This document shows positions 1 to 8,027 of a stretch of DNA of 12,423 bases, piece after piece. The notes below the pieces were generated by a model. That model saw nothing but the letters and a program-made list of their open reading frames with translations, was not told where the DNA came from and ran no database searches. The stretch is from Stramenopiles sp. TOSAG23-2 (lineage: Eukaryota; Sar), in the NCBI GenBank assembly GCA_900128395.1, contig LT649855.1, positions 1-12,423 on the forward strand, in the 5' to 3' direction. How positions within the stretch are numbered: position 1 is the stretch's first letter; the number at the start of each line of letters is the position of its first letter. The translations under genes and the position numbers were made by a program.

Positions 1-1
1 C

Positions 2-253
2 GATGGCACGAAAGATTGGCAGGGTATTACCTCCTCGGCAGACGGGACGAAGCTAGCGGCGGTTGCGTATGGTGGCAACATATGGACACTTGTTATACCA
101 TGCCCAATTCCTACCAGCGGTTCCGCCACCATCACCAGCGACTGTACTATGACGGACGAAGTTGCCGTTTCAGGAGACTTGACCGTGACGGGGAACGAGA
201 ATACATACTACACTAAGATTGAAATGGCTGAATATGACCGGTGGTTCTCCTAG
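2..253 (+). CDS. Partial coding segment: propeller-like repeat joined to the start of beta-helix unit 1
   Basis: The frame beginning at base 2 is open from the window edge to a TAG at 251-253. Bases 2-88 encode a copy of the widespread 'W.gI.sSaDGtkLaAv.yGG.IWt' repeat seen in BNR/sialidase-like beta-propeller proteins, here with DWQGITSSADGTKLAA followed by YGGNIWT. From about 140 the frame encodes SDCTMTDEVAVSGDL, which matches SNDCTMTDQVAVSGDL at the start of the second unit, so the two domain types are joined in one frame. Coding homology stops near 208; the last ~14 codons before the stop are out-of-frame reading caused by a deletion. The motif is clear, but one repeat cannot define the fold. 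Confidence 0.55.
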   Translation, partial: DGTKDWQGITSSADGTKLAAVAYGGNIWTLVIPCPIPTSGSATITSDCTMTDEVAVSGDLTVTGNENTYYTKIEMAEYDRWFS

Positions 254-1117
254 TGGTAGTGGTGGCGGTTCTATTCATATTTCTATTAATGTAGATGCTC
301 ATTTGAATATCACTCATTGTGTCTTCTACAAGAACAGTGTTGGTTCTAATTATGGCGGAGGCGCAATCTACGCTGATGCATATGATGTTTTGGTCTCTTT
401 GATGAATACAGAATTTATAAAGAACAATGCCGGTGTTTATGGTGGTGCTGTCTATTTTCGATATGGAACATTAAATAGTCACAATGTTCAATATATTCAG
501 AATAATGCTGGTCATGGTGGTGGACTATGTTTGTTCTATAATAAGCTCAGTTCCATAAACAATGATTTGTTTACTTTGAACAAAGCAAAATACAGGGGCG
601 GAGGTATTTATGTATATGGTATTACCAGTTATAGTAGTATATTGGCTATTGTGCAAACAACATTGAAACACAATAAACAAACGACAGGAAGTAATCACAA
701 GTATGGTGGGGGTGGAATATACATTGATTCCAATATTATCATTTCCATGAGAGAAAGTATATTCATTGAAAACGAAGCAGAAGCTCAGGATTCTGGGCAT
801 CAAATTATGACTTACAATGATTCATCTGGTACCCCGTCCATCACACTGGTCAATACAAACTTTACACACATTGATGGAACGGCGAATAATTTCTATGGGC
901 ATGATGGTTCATCAGGTGGAACTGCCAAATACATAGCCCCGAAAAATTGCGGTACAAACCCATGCACTGTTTCCCCTTTTGCTGGAACATGCACTGCTAG
1001 AACGAACACAACTTACGGAGTTCTTTGTGACTTGACAGGATGCCCGACTGGTGAATTTAGAAACGCACTAGAAGTTACCGAGTCCATGTTACCCCCTCCC
1101 AACCCGCCATCATGTTC
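140..1117 (+). repeat. Tandem surface-protein unit, copy 1
   Basis: This copy runs from GACTGTACTATGACGGA to ACCATCATGTTC-like sequence and is homologous to 1254-2279. The first ~65 bp and the last ~90 bp of the two copies are almost identical, as is the stretch around 840-900 against 2021-2080. The beta-helix middle is clearly more divergent and carries small in-frame indels. Copy 1 lacks a net 56 bp present in copy 2 near 209-233. Confidence 0.85.
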
Positions 1118-2186
1118 AGCATCAACGACGACAACACAAGAGCCAACTACAACAACAACAGAAGCACCTACGACAGTAACTACAACAGAAGCATTAATGC
1201 TCGGGGGGGAGTGGAACTGTGCCGATACGAGTGGGGTGTTTACGCTGTCGAATGACTGTACTATGACGGACCAAGTTGCCGTTTCAGGAGACTTGACCGT
1301 GACGGGGAACGAGAATACATACACGACGCTGACAGCAGCAAGCGGAAAGAGGCATTTTAAGATTGAAAGTGGAACTCCTACGTTGACATTGGAATGGTTG
1401 AACATGACTGGTGGTTCTCCTACTGGCGAGAGTGGTGGTTCTATACGTATTTATAATGTAGATGGACATTTGGATATCACTCATTGTGTCTTCTATAAGA
1501 ACTCTGTTGGTTATGAGAAAAGTGGGGGCGCTATCCATGCTTTTGATGATACTAATAAAAATGTTTTGATCTCTTTGACGAATACAAAATTTATAGAGAA
1601 TAATGCTGATTTTGATGGTGGCGCTGTCTTCTTAACATATGGAAGATTCAATAGCCATAATGTTCAATACATTCAAAATACAGCTGCTCGGGGTGGCGGA
1701 CTCTATTTGAACTATCTTAAGGATAGTACGATAAACAGTAATTTATTTTCTTTGAACGAAGCAGTGAACTACGGAGGAGGTATTCATATATATGGTCAGA
1801 CCTATACTCCTAAACAAAGTGTATTGGATATAACAAGATCAATATTCAAACACAATAAACAAACGACGGGAACTGGCGATCAATCTGGCGGGGGTGGAAT
1901 TAGTATTACTGGATATGTTATCATTTCTATTAGAGAAAGTACATTTATTAAGAATGAAGCCGAAGCTGAGGATCATGGGCATCAAATTAGGACGCGTGAA
2001 GATGGCTCTAATATTCCCTCCATCACACTGGTCAATACAAACTTTACAAACATTGATGAAACGGCGAATAATTTCTATGGGAAGGATGCTTCTGGAAGTG
2101 GAACTGCTAAACACACAACTCCGAAAATTTGCAGTACAAACCCATGCACTGTTTCCCCTTTTGCTGGAACATGCACTGCTAAATAA
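219..2186 (+). CDS. Two tandem PMP-like beta-helix units with Thr-rich linker (middle part of broken surface-protein gene)
   Basis: This long open frame of 655 codons has no convincing start at its left end: it begins in sequence homologous to the interior of unit 2, and the first codon is TTG. It encodes two beta-helix units of repeated 'F..N.a...GGaiy' turns, for example FYKNSVG..GGGAIYA, FIKNNAGVYGGAVYF, YIQNNAGHGGGL and FTLNKAKYRGGGIYV. These resemble the repeats of chlamydial polymorphic outer membrane proteins and related eukaryotic surface proteins. Each unit closes with a short Cys-rich piece (NPCTVSPFAGTCTA); unit 1 continues into CDLTGCPTGEFRNALEVTES and PPPNPP. A mucin-like Thr-rich linker (about 1120-1195) joins the units. 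Several N-x-S/T sites fit an extracellular location. A 20-bp net deletion places a TAA at 2184-2186, just before the second unit's CDLTGCPTGEF continuation. Confidence 0.6.
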   Translation: MKWLNMTGGSPSGSGGGSIHISINVDAHLNITHCVFYKNSVGSNYGGGAIYADAYDVLVSLMNTEFIKNNAGVYGGAVYFRYGTLNSHNVQYIQNNAGHGGGLCLFYNKLSSINNDLFTLNKAKYRGGGIYVYGITSYSSILAIVQTTLKHNKQTTGSNHKYGGGGIYIDSNIIISMRESIFIENEAEAQDSGHQIMTYNDSSGTPSITLVNTNFTHIDGTANNFYGHDGSSGGTAKYIAPKNCGTNPCTVSPFAGTCTARTNTTYGVLCDLTGCPTGEFRNALEVTESMLPPPNPPSCSASTTTTQEPTTTTTEAPTTVTTTEALMLGGEWNCADTSGVFTLSNDCTMTDQVAVSGDLTVTGNENTYTTLTAASGKRHFKIESGTPTLTLEWLNMTGGSPTGESGGSIRIYNVDGHLDITHCVFYKNSVGYEKSGGAIHAFDDTNKNVLISLTNTKFIENNADFDGGAVFLTYGRFNSHNVQYIQNTAARGGGLYLNYLKDSTINSNLFSLNEAVNYGGGIHIYGQTYTPKQSVLDITRSIFKHNKQTTGTGDQSGGGGISITGYVIISIRESTFIKNEAEAEDHGHQIRTREDGSNIPSITLVNTNFTNIDETANNFYGKDASGSGTAKHTTPKICSTNPCTVSPFAGTCTAK

Positions 2187-2279
2187 CTGTGACTTGACAG
2201 GATGCCCGACTGGTGAATTTAGAAACGCACTAGAAGTTACTGAGTCCCTGTTACCCCCTCCCAACCCACCATCATGTTC
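1254..2279 (+). repeat. Tandem surface-protein unit, copy 2
   Basis: This is the direct-repeat partner of 140-1117. It keeps the full N-terminal beta-helix entry missing from copy 1 (TAASGKRHFKIESGTPTLTLEW, split here as TAASGKRHFK and IESGTPTLTLEW). It lacks a net 20 bp just before its conserved CDLTGCPTGEF end, and this puts the end in a different frame. Confidence 0.85.
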
Positions 2280-3192
2280 TGCATGGACAAATTGCACCGC
2301 CGGCCAGTACATCGCTACGAACGGAACCGATTCATCTGACCGTGTATGCTCACCTTGCGGTGCCGGAACATATTCAGCTTCCGCCAACGCATTCTCTTGC
2401 ACTGCGTGGTCCAGTTGTGTAGCGGGCCAAAAGATAGACGCCAACGGCACAAGCAGCACCGACCGGAAATGCGTAGCATGCTCTAGTGGACAATATTCTA
2501 CCACGACGAACCAATTCTCTTGTACCAATTGGACAGCATGTAATTCATCTGAAATAGAAAGTGTTGCGGGTTCTACAACAACAGATAGAGTTTGTGCATT
2601 GTCTGAGAGTCCTTCTCCAACGGCAGAATCGCCATCACCGGGTGGAAATACGCCATCGTCCGAGTCGCCGTCACCTTCTGGAAATACGCCATCGTCCGAG
2701 TCATCATCTGAGTCAACTATAAATTCACCATCACCATCCGAATCAGTCATGGAAGTTACGCCATCTTCGGAAGCCACTGTAGAAGTGACACCATCGCCTA
2801 AGTCAGACATAGGCTCATCATCTTCTGAGTCACAAGCGGGAGATGCCGTAGATTCGTATCTACCTTCACCACCACCATCTACCCGAAAGCAGCCGACGTA
2901 TGGTATAAAAAGACGAACACCAGCATTTAATCGAGAATCTCTAACGGTGGAACAAATTATTGGTATTAGTAGTGGAACGTTTTTCTTTTTAGTTCTGTTA
3001 GCATATGCTGCGGAGTATGTTGATGAACAAACAGCAGCTCGTAAACGAAAGGAAGAGGAGGCTCGCAAGAAGAAAGAAGATGAGGCTCGTAAGGCAAAAT
3101 TATTGAAACTCCGGAAAGCGAAAAAAGCAAAACTTCAGAAAGAGAAAGAATTAAAGAAGAAAAATAGAACCACAGTGGTACCGAATAAATAA
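2188..3192 (+). CDS. TNFR-like Cys repeats, Ser/Pro stalk, single TM and basic cytoplasmic tail (C-terminal part of broken surface-protein gene)
   Basis: The frame is open through 3192 (TAA). I place its meaningful start at 2188, where TGT GAC TTG resumes homology with unit 1 (CDLTGCPTGEF); the open frame reaches further left only as out-of-frame reading. Bases ~2275-2600 encode three 'C..W..C..Gq....ngt...DR.C..C..G.ys' modules of the TNFR/ephrin-receptor-like cysteine type. A stalk of ESPSP and SSES repeats follows (~2605-2880), probably O-glycosylated and extended. A hydrophobic segment at about 2956-3015 (IIGISSGTFFFLVLLAYAA) fits one transmembrane helix. The last ~57 codons form a Lys/Arg/Glu-rich tail, likely cytoplasmic and helical. 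This end of a type I receptor-like protein is complete; ligand and function are unknown. Confidence 0.6.
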   Translation, partial: CDLTGCPTGEFRNALEVTESLLPPPNPPSCSAWTNCTAGQYIATNGTDSSDRVCSPCGAGTYSASANAFSCTAWSSCVAGQKIDANGTSSTDRKCVACSSGQYSTTTNQFSCTNWTACNSSEIESVAGSTTTDRVCALSESPSPTAESPSPGGNTPSSESPSPSGNTPSSESSSESTINSPSPSESVMEVTPSSEATVEVTPSPKSDIGSSSSESQAGDAVDSYLPSPPPSTRKQPTYGIKRRTPAFNRESLTVEQIIGISSGTFFFLVLLAYAAEYVDEQTAARKRKEEEARKKKEDEARKAKLLKLRKAKKAKLQKEKELKKKNRTTVVPNK

Positions 3193-3740
3193 TTCAATTG
3201 TTTGAAACGATCAATAGAACAACACTAGATTCTTCTATATACCCTTGTAATTTAATTATTGATGGGAGAAATCAATCATCTAATTTGTTCAATATGTAAG
3301 AAGTAATTTAACAGAGATAATTAGTTTTATATATATGTGCATATCTAATATATTAATACGTAAATATTTATTTTAAAATATATCCCTATCAAATTCTATT
3401 ATTATTTATACTTAAATTGTAGTATATAGAATTCGATCGAAATGTTCTTTCACTTTTACTTTAACTTATTGATGTGCTGTTAGAACATATATATAATCGA
3501 ACGGGCGTGGAAGGATAGAAACCTACTCATGCTTGTAGAGTATTAGTTTGCAGAGATGCATTAGAGCTTTATTATAGTAGGATAGTATATTTATTCTTGC
3601 GATTGAGTAGTGAGCATATTACTTAACACAAGAAGTGTAAAATTTTTATAACACTACAATAAAATACAAATATTATATATTTACATCGTCGAAACGTGTA
3701 TCAAAAAGAAAGATTGTAACACATTAGCAACACAAAAAAA
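3193..3740. other. AT-rich intergenic spacer
   Basis: About 550 bp of AT-rich sequence separates the surface-protein gene from the F-box gene, which is on the same strand. It should hold the 3' end of the first transcript and the promoter of the second. I see short runs of TA and no open frame, RNA gene or repeat that I can support. The F-box ATG follows an A-rich leader (ACAAAAAAA), a common context in AT-rich protists. Confidence 0.5.
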
Positions 3741-5588
3741 ATGGCATCATTATTAACAAAAGAACCAACTGAAAATAATAATACCTCTCTTCTTAATGGA
3801 GATACATTACTAATGCTCCCAGTAGAATTGCTTGCTATTATCATATCATTTATAACAAATGATAAAAAAGAAATTTTTCGTATTTCACTTGTTAATAAAA
3901 TACTATTCAATTCACTTTTCAACAGTGAAGATATTGGCGCAGATGAAATTTGGCGTTCATTAACTAAAGAAACATTTCGTGTAACACAAGAGAAATTTAA
4001 TCATTTCCCTAAAATAAAGTCACATAAAACATTATATTCAATATTGGAGCAATATGTACCGAAAGAAGGATTTTATGTCTTGTCTGAAATGCATCCTTGG
4101 GGTATATTATTTCTTTTTCATTTTGTAAAAGGGCAATTTGTTGGTGAACTGATGATACCAACAAATGTAATGAATGTACAACCTGAGTATGAAAAACAAG
4201 CATATATTTTAAAGCCTATTTTTGCATGTGATTTCACTGAAGATACTTTACTAGCAGGTAAATTATTGGGTAGTAGTGATAAGAATAATACTTTACTATC
4301 ATCATCATCAGGTGACGGTGGAAAATTGTTTGATCGTAAAAACGATTTTAATGTAGAAATCTTAGAATTGGAAAAATTGAATATGGATATTGTCGTTAGA
4401 CCTTTAATGGGCAACGCACCCAATGCATTATTTACTGATGTACATTTAAAAAATAAAGGGCATTGCATACGAATTGTACCATTAGTTTCTTCAACCTCAT
4501 CAACAACAACCAAAAAAAAGGAAGAAGAGACGGATGATGATGATATTAATAATAGCAGTACTGCTAATTCTATATTTTCACGATTTTCAAATTCTATTCG
4601 TATTTTTTCCGCTAGAAATTTCTCTAGAGATGGTTCATCAGATTCAACAAAAAGAATGTTATTATCTAATTATGGTCTACCAGAATCAAGTGAAGCTATA
4701 TCAGCAAGAGAAATATTGACCAGAATATTCAGTCAATCACCACGTTTTCCAATATCGGAAAAAATGGTGAAAAGTGTATTTGATTTATATAAAGTGAAAT
4801 TAATGGAAGAGGCAAAAGAAGAGTCATCAGTTAAGAATCCAAATAATTTAGGATTAACGTTTACATATGTAGATGGTCCAACAAGGAAATTAGATTTAAA
4901 ATATCAAAAAGGAATGTTACGGCCAGGGTTATATACAGGTTTTTATCACCCTGAAATGTATGGTAAATTTTGTAAAGAATGTGTATTAATTGAATATAAG
5001 AAATATACATTTGATGGGAAAAACAATGAGAAAAAGCAAATGAATGATTTAATTACATGGAAAATCATTCAAGATGAAATTTTCAATTCATCTGCTAAAT
5101 TCCAACAAAGTGATCCTAGTAATATATTTGATAATTTACAAAAACAAGTGTCAAATTCTCAAATAACGGAAGTAGTATTTTTAACTGCACGCAAAGTGAC
5201 TGGTGATATACACGTGCCAGCAGGAGTAATTACGTTTGCATCTCTTATCTATCCTGAAATTGAATCAATAAGTGATAAAGATAGTACAACAACAAAAAAA
5301 GGGGCGGATAAATATAATATGCAAGATACATTTGTATATGATCGAGATAATGCAAATACAAAGTACAAATTACTGAAAAAATATCGAGGGTGGGGTACAG
5401 TTAGTTATCCTGGTTTTCGCAATCCTTCATGGTTGAAAGGTCATTTCCTACAAGTAGAACCAGATTCAAGTGGAGGAGATCGATTTGGTTTCCATTGGGG
5501 TGATATGGATGATGATGATGGAAGAGATGAAACTACAATATTAAATTGGGTGACATTACAAAATGATTTTCCATGGTTTAATATTTGA
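3741..5588 (+). CDS. FBXO31-like F-box protein (SCF ubiquitin ligase substrate adaptor)
   Basis: The protein has 615 residues, starts at an ATG after an A-rich leader and ends with TGA. Residues ~25-62 (MLPVELLAIIISFI, then F.ISLVNK.LFNSLF) form an F-box, which in this family binds Skp1 and links substrates to a cullin-RING ligase. The C-terminal half matches the FBXO31 substrate-binding region. Visible landmarks are LRPGLYTGFYHPEMYG (~393-408, compare 'lkPGlf.GtYg.HG'), ARKVTGDIHVPAG (~483-495, compare 'a.KlTGDpNiPaG'), a GWGTVSYPGF.NPSWLKG segment and RFGFHWGD (~581-588, compare 'DRFGFvW'). Between them are low-complexity Ser/Thr/Lys/Asp inserts (~255-275 and the SSSSGDGG region), which make it longer than animal FBXO31 (about 540 residues). 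Human FBXO31 targets cyclin D1 and other substrates; the substrate here is unknown. The single-exon frame appears intact. Confidence 0.78.
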   Translation: MASLLTKEPTENNNTSLLNGDTLLMLPVELLAIIISFITNDKKEIFRISLVNKILFNSLFNSEDIGADEIWRSLTKETFRVTQEKFNHFPKIKSHKTLYSILEQYVPKEGFYVLSEMHPWGILFLFHFVKGQFVGELMIPTNVMNVQPEYEKQAYILKPIFACDFTEDTLLAGKLLGSSDKNNTLLSSSSGDGGKLFDRKNDFNVEILELEKLNMDIVVRPLMGNAPNALFTDVHLKNKGHCIRIVPLVSSTSSTTTKKKEEETDDDDINNSSTANSIFSRFSNSIRIFSARNFSRDGSSDSTKRMLLSNYGLPESSEAISAREILTRIFSQSPRFPISEKMVKSVFDLYKVKLMEEAKEESSVKNPNNLGLTFTYVDGPTRKLDLKYQKGMLRPGLYTGFYHPEMYGKFCKECVLIEYKKYTFDGKNNEKKQMNDLITWKIIQDEIFNSSAKFQQSDPSNIFDNLQKQVSNSQITEVVFLTARKVTGDIHVPAGVITFASLIYPEIESISDKDSTTTKKGADKYNMQDTFVYDRDNANTKYKLLKKYRGWGTVSYPGFRNPSWLKGHFLQVEPDSSGGDRFGFHWGDMDDDDGRDETTILNWVTLQNDFPWFNI

Positions 5589-5906
5589 AAAAACAAAAAG
5601 AGAAATTTTTAAATAAATTTGTGAGATACGAGAAGCTTCGTACGTCTACGTAAAATTATATCATTACACATCTATAGTCGTATAGTTTTGTATTTTTTAT
5701 ATATATATATCAAGTATATATTAGTAGATATTTATTTTGTTTTATATATAAAATATTTGTGTTTGGGGTTCCGTAATATTTTATGTTAATTTTATACCTC
5801 TCTCTCTCTCTCTGTGTAGTGCCATATTTTTAAAACCTGATTAATTCCTGAGATTTACTAAATATGCAACAAATAATTTACGATCCTCTCACAATTTTTT
5901 TTTTAT
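5589..5906. other. Convergent 3' spacer with (TC)n microsatellite
   Basis: About 320 bp separates the 3' ends of two convergent genes (the F-box gene on plus and the PRELI-like gene on minus). It is AT-rich with a TATATA run near 5699-5710 and a TC dinucleotide tract at about 5798-5813. No coding frame or RNA gene is apparent. Any polyadenylation signals cannot be assigned with confidence in such AT-rich sequence. Confidence 0.55.
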
Positions 5907-6620
5907 TTATGGTGAAATGGTTGGTACAGTTTCATTGCATTCTTGATTATCATTACTATTTGCTATTTTTTTTTTAATTAATACCCCTTCTTTTGTTCCG
6001 ACTACTACTTTAACTTCTCCTTTTTTTTTTGTTTTTTTTTTTGATTTATTACCTTCTTCTTTGCTACATTTAAGATATTGCATTACTATTACATTTTCAT
6101 CTTCTCGACTTTGATAAGCATAGTTCAAGTATTTTATTGCATATGATTCAACGAGTTTCCATGGGACAAAAAAAGGCTTTGTACAATATGCTTTCTTTAA
6201 AAATTTTGTCGTATTCATACCACTTTTCGTCCATGAACTTTCTTCGGAAAATGTACCCCATGATCTTAAATTTTTATTTTCCATAACAATGGTTAAACTT
6301 TGGTTTTTAGTGTCACACGTAACAAGTTCTGACCATACAAATTCGGTAGCGCGTAAAACGAATTGCAACAATGTTGGTATGGCCCATCCCCATTCGTATT
6401 CCACCGTTCCATCTTTCCATGTTGCTATCTTTTTAACTCTAAAACCAGGTTGTATTGGTCTTTCATCCCTGGCTTTTAAAGCTAGTTTAGTTACTGTATT
6501 CCAGTCTCCTGTAAAGGTATATTCTGACTGGCAATGTAACTCCTTTCCTTTATATTCAAAATGATAATCCGCAGTTGCTTCATCCTCGGGTTCTTTCTTT
6601 TTCGGAGACGACCCCCACAT
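5907..6620 (-). CDS. PRELI/MSF1 (SLMO/Ups-type) domain protein, probable mitochondrial phospholipid transfer protein
   Basis: The protein has 237 residues, from an ATG at 6620 to a TAA. Residues ~30-175 fit the PRELI/MSF1 layout. First comes a strand leading into W..VT..A..A (DWNTVTKLALKA, 39-50; compare 'pwe.Vt.A...kyPnP'). Next is a dG-containing strand pair ending W.W.iP..L (DGTVEYEWGWAIPTLL, 70-85; compare 'dG.l...Rl..tewglP..v'). Then come a helix and 'E...vD...q.l....N.nl..w....E...w' (98-130), and a late helix beginning TKFLKKA (138-144). Members of this family carry phosphatidic acid or phosphatidylserine across the mitochondrial intermembrane space with a Mdm35/TRIAP1 partner. Oddities are a charged N-terminal extension of ~25 residues and a Lys-rich tail (SKKKTKKKGEVK) after the domain. 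The family call rests on pattern similarity; another START-like fold is the alternative. Confidence 0.55.
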   Translation of the reverse strand: MWGSSPKKKEPEDEATADYHFEYKGKELHCQSEYTFTGDWNTVTKLALKARDERPIQPGFRVKKIATWKDGTVEYEWGWAIPTLLQFVLRATEFVWSELVTCDTKNQSLTIVMENKNLRSWGTFSEESSWTKSGMNTTKFLKKAYCTKPFFVPWKLVESYAIKYLNYAYQSREDENVIVMQYLKCSKEEGNKSKKKTKKKGEVKVVVGTKEGVLIKKKIANSNDNQECNETVPTISP

Positions 6621-7421
6621 ATTTACACAATATTGTATGTATATATGTGTGTTTGTGTGTGAATATAAATAGAGAGAGAAGTAAATAAATAAATATATAT
6701 TGATGTATATAGTATAAATGAATGCACACTTATAAGAAGATAGTGTAAACTATTTTATAAATAATATTTATTAGTTTATAATTATATAAATATATATATG
6801 TTTTTTTCCCATAGTGAATAGTGTTAAATATATCACCTTTCATTCATAATTATATTTGGATAATGCACCGCGTGTGTACTCCAAAAAATTTAGCACTACA
6901 TAGCACTGATATAGCTGGTAAAAATCAGCATTTTAGATGCAGGTTGTTGACGAGTCCAATTTGTGTGATATCAAAGATTGGGTAAGTACGAATATTTTAT
7001 ACTGTAAATGCCCTCCATTTTACCTATGTCATATAGCAGCTTTTTCCGGATTTAGCACTAAATAGGCTTGATTATTTTTTCAATAGTAAACAGTTATAGA
7101 AACGCCGTCGTGGACGTAAACATTTCCTAAATTAATACTTGCCTTAGTAACTTAGGCTTGATTAAGGAATATTTGTTGTTTTTATTATTATTTTGTTATA
7201 TTTTTTGCTATGATGCTATGATATGTGCATATATTTTTATTGACTCTTATTACTTCTCTCATATCTATTCTATACATACATATATGTATATATATGTATG
7301 CGTAATGCCATTATAATTACCTACTATTCAAACATTTTTCATGAGTAAATAAGCACGTGTCTACATCTTCTCGGTGTACAATAGTACTTGCAGTGTGATA
7401 GTATATTATTAGAAATAAACG
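6621..7421. other. Non-coding AT-rich region with short microsatellites and small direct repeats
   Basis: This is about 800 bp with no open frame of 60 codons on either strand. The part next to the PRELI-like start (6625-6700) has GT/TGTG, GA and AAAT microsatellite runs. Two short words recur: ATTTAGCACTA near 6891 and 7052, and AGGCTTGATTA near 7064 and 7154. A TA-rich quasi-palindrome lies at 7270-7298. The left part must include the promoter of the minus-strand gene. I see no tRNA or other RNA gene. Confidence 0.45.
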
Positions 7422-7640
7422 ATGAAGCCATCAGGCAAGCCCGGCAAGCACGCTGGCACGCGCACAAGTCTTTTTCATACAAGGAAAAATTAAATTTGGT
7501 AGGCGTCTTCTCGTACTTATAGCTTATACAAAAAGGTGGTCCACAGTACGGTTCAGGATTAGGAGGGGATTAGCATAGCTAAGGAATTATTTTAGAATAA
7601 TGCTCTACCTGTATACCGTAAATTAAAATCTAGCTCATCA
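7422..7640 (+). pseudogene. Possible decayed transposase N-terminus with psq-type helix-turn-helix traces
   Basis: A patch richer in GC than its surroundings starts with ATG at 7422 and reads MKPSGKPGKHAGTRTSLF before a stop at 7491. Neighbouring frames give pieces that look like the DNA-binding start of pogo/Tigger-type transposases. One frame gives YKEKLNLVG (~7478-7504, compare 's.keKl.vv'). The ATG frame gives GISIAKELF, a stop, then NNALPVYRKLK (~7566-7628, compare 'g.S...AA..f.vp.sTl.rklk'). Several stops and frame changes would make it a relic. The resemblance is short and was judged by eye, so it could be chance. The inverted-repeat element begins only 43 bp downstream. Confidence 0.28.
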
Positions 7641-7683
7641 TAGCTAAAATGTGCTTTTAACACGTACAACTCAAAAAATGTAT

Positions 7684-7801
7684 TGAGTGCGTTTGCGAAC
7701 CTGAGGGAGAGGGGTGTGAACCTGCTAAATTGACCTAGTAAAAAAGTAGTGTAAGAAAAAATTAAGTATAAACCATCCCCGAAATCTTCACGTTTGAAAG
7801 T
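7684..7801 (+). repeat. Left terminal inverted repeat of the 1.3-kb element
   Basis: This 118-bp arm pairs with 8864-8980. Differences from the right arm are C versus A at arm position 90, G versus C at position 98, and an extra T in the CGTTTGAAAG stretch. Confidence 0.9.
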
Positions 7802-7965
7802 TAGCGAATATATTGTAATATGTGTAAATATATATGGATAATAGAAATATAGTAAAAATGTTTGGCAGAGGATAACTACACCTGTATATGACTTTGCGGG
7901 ACCAACAAGACATCTGTAAGCTTGTATGATAATAATAAATGTGAGGCGGGGTATGGCAATACGTG

Positions 7966-8027
7966 AATCAATTGAGGCGCATGTTTAATTGTTATGTTGA
8001 CGATGTTGAATTAAAATTCAGCTTTTT
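7966..8027 (+). repeat. Subterminal direct repeat, copy 1 (inside the element)
   Basis: This pairs with 8183-8244 at a 217-bp offset. A 29-bp block starting AATCAATTG.GGCGCATG and an 18-bp block ATGTTGAATTAAAATTCA are shared, with a single substitution in the first block. Between them are 8 bases that differ (7995-8002 against 8212-8219). Confidence 0.8.

Larger units (their letters stand above)
2..3192 (+). pseudogene. Frameshifted surface protein gene: propeller-like motif, two beta-helix units, Cys-rich repeats, stalk, TM, basic tail; 5' end outside window
   Basis: I read 2-3192 as one gene because each frame break falls inside sequence that is otherwise collinear with the sister repeat unit. 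Frame 2 carries the propeller-like motif and the start of beta-helix unit 1. Frame 3 carries the rest of unit 1, a Thr-rich linker and unit 2. Frame 1 carries the cysteine-rich repeats, the Ser/Pro stalk, a membrane segment and the tail. Against unit 2, unit 1 lacks a net 56 bp near 209-233. Against unit 1, unit 2 lacks a net 20 bp near 2182-2187. Neither is a multiple of three, and each creates an early stop (251-253 and 2184-2186). If intact, the product would be a large type I cell-surface glycoprotein. Decay, sequencing or assembly errors in a repetitive locus, or an unusual decoding mechanism are all possible; the sequence alone cannot choose. The start codon and any signal peptide lie left of the window. 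Confidence 0.6.

Noticed and set aside
16-216. 66-codon plus-strand frame starting MAGYYLLG
   Set aside because: It is out of frame with the propeller motif and with the beta-helix entry, both of which lie in the frame beginning at base 2.
1839-3068. 409-codon minus-strand open frame
   Set aside because: It lies antisense to the stalk, cysteine repeats and unit 2. Its product has only reverse-complement-like low complexity, whereas the plus strand shows clear domains.
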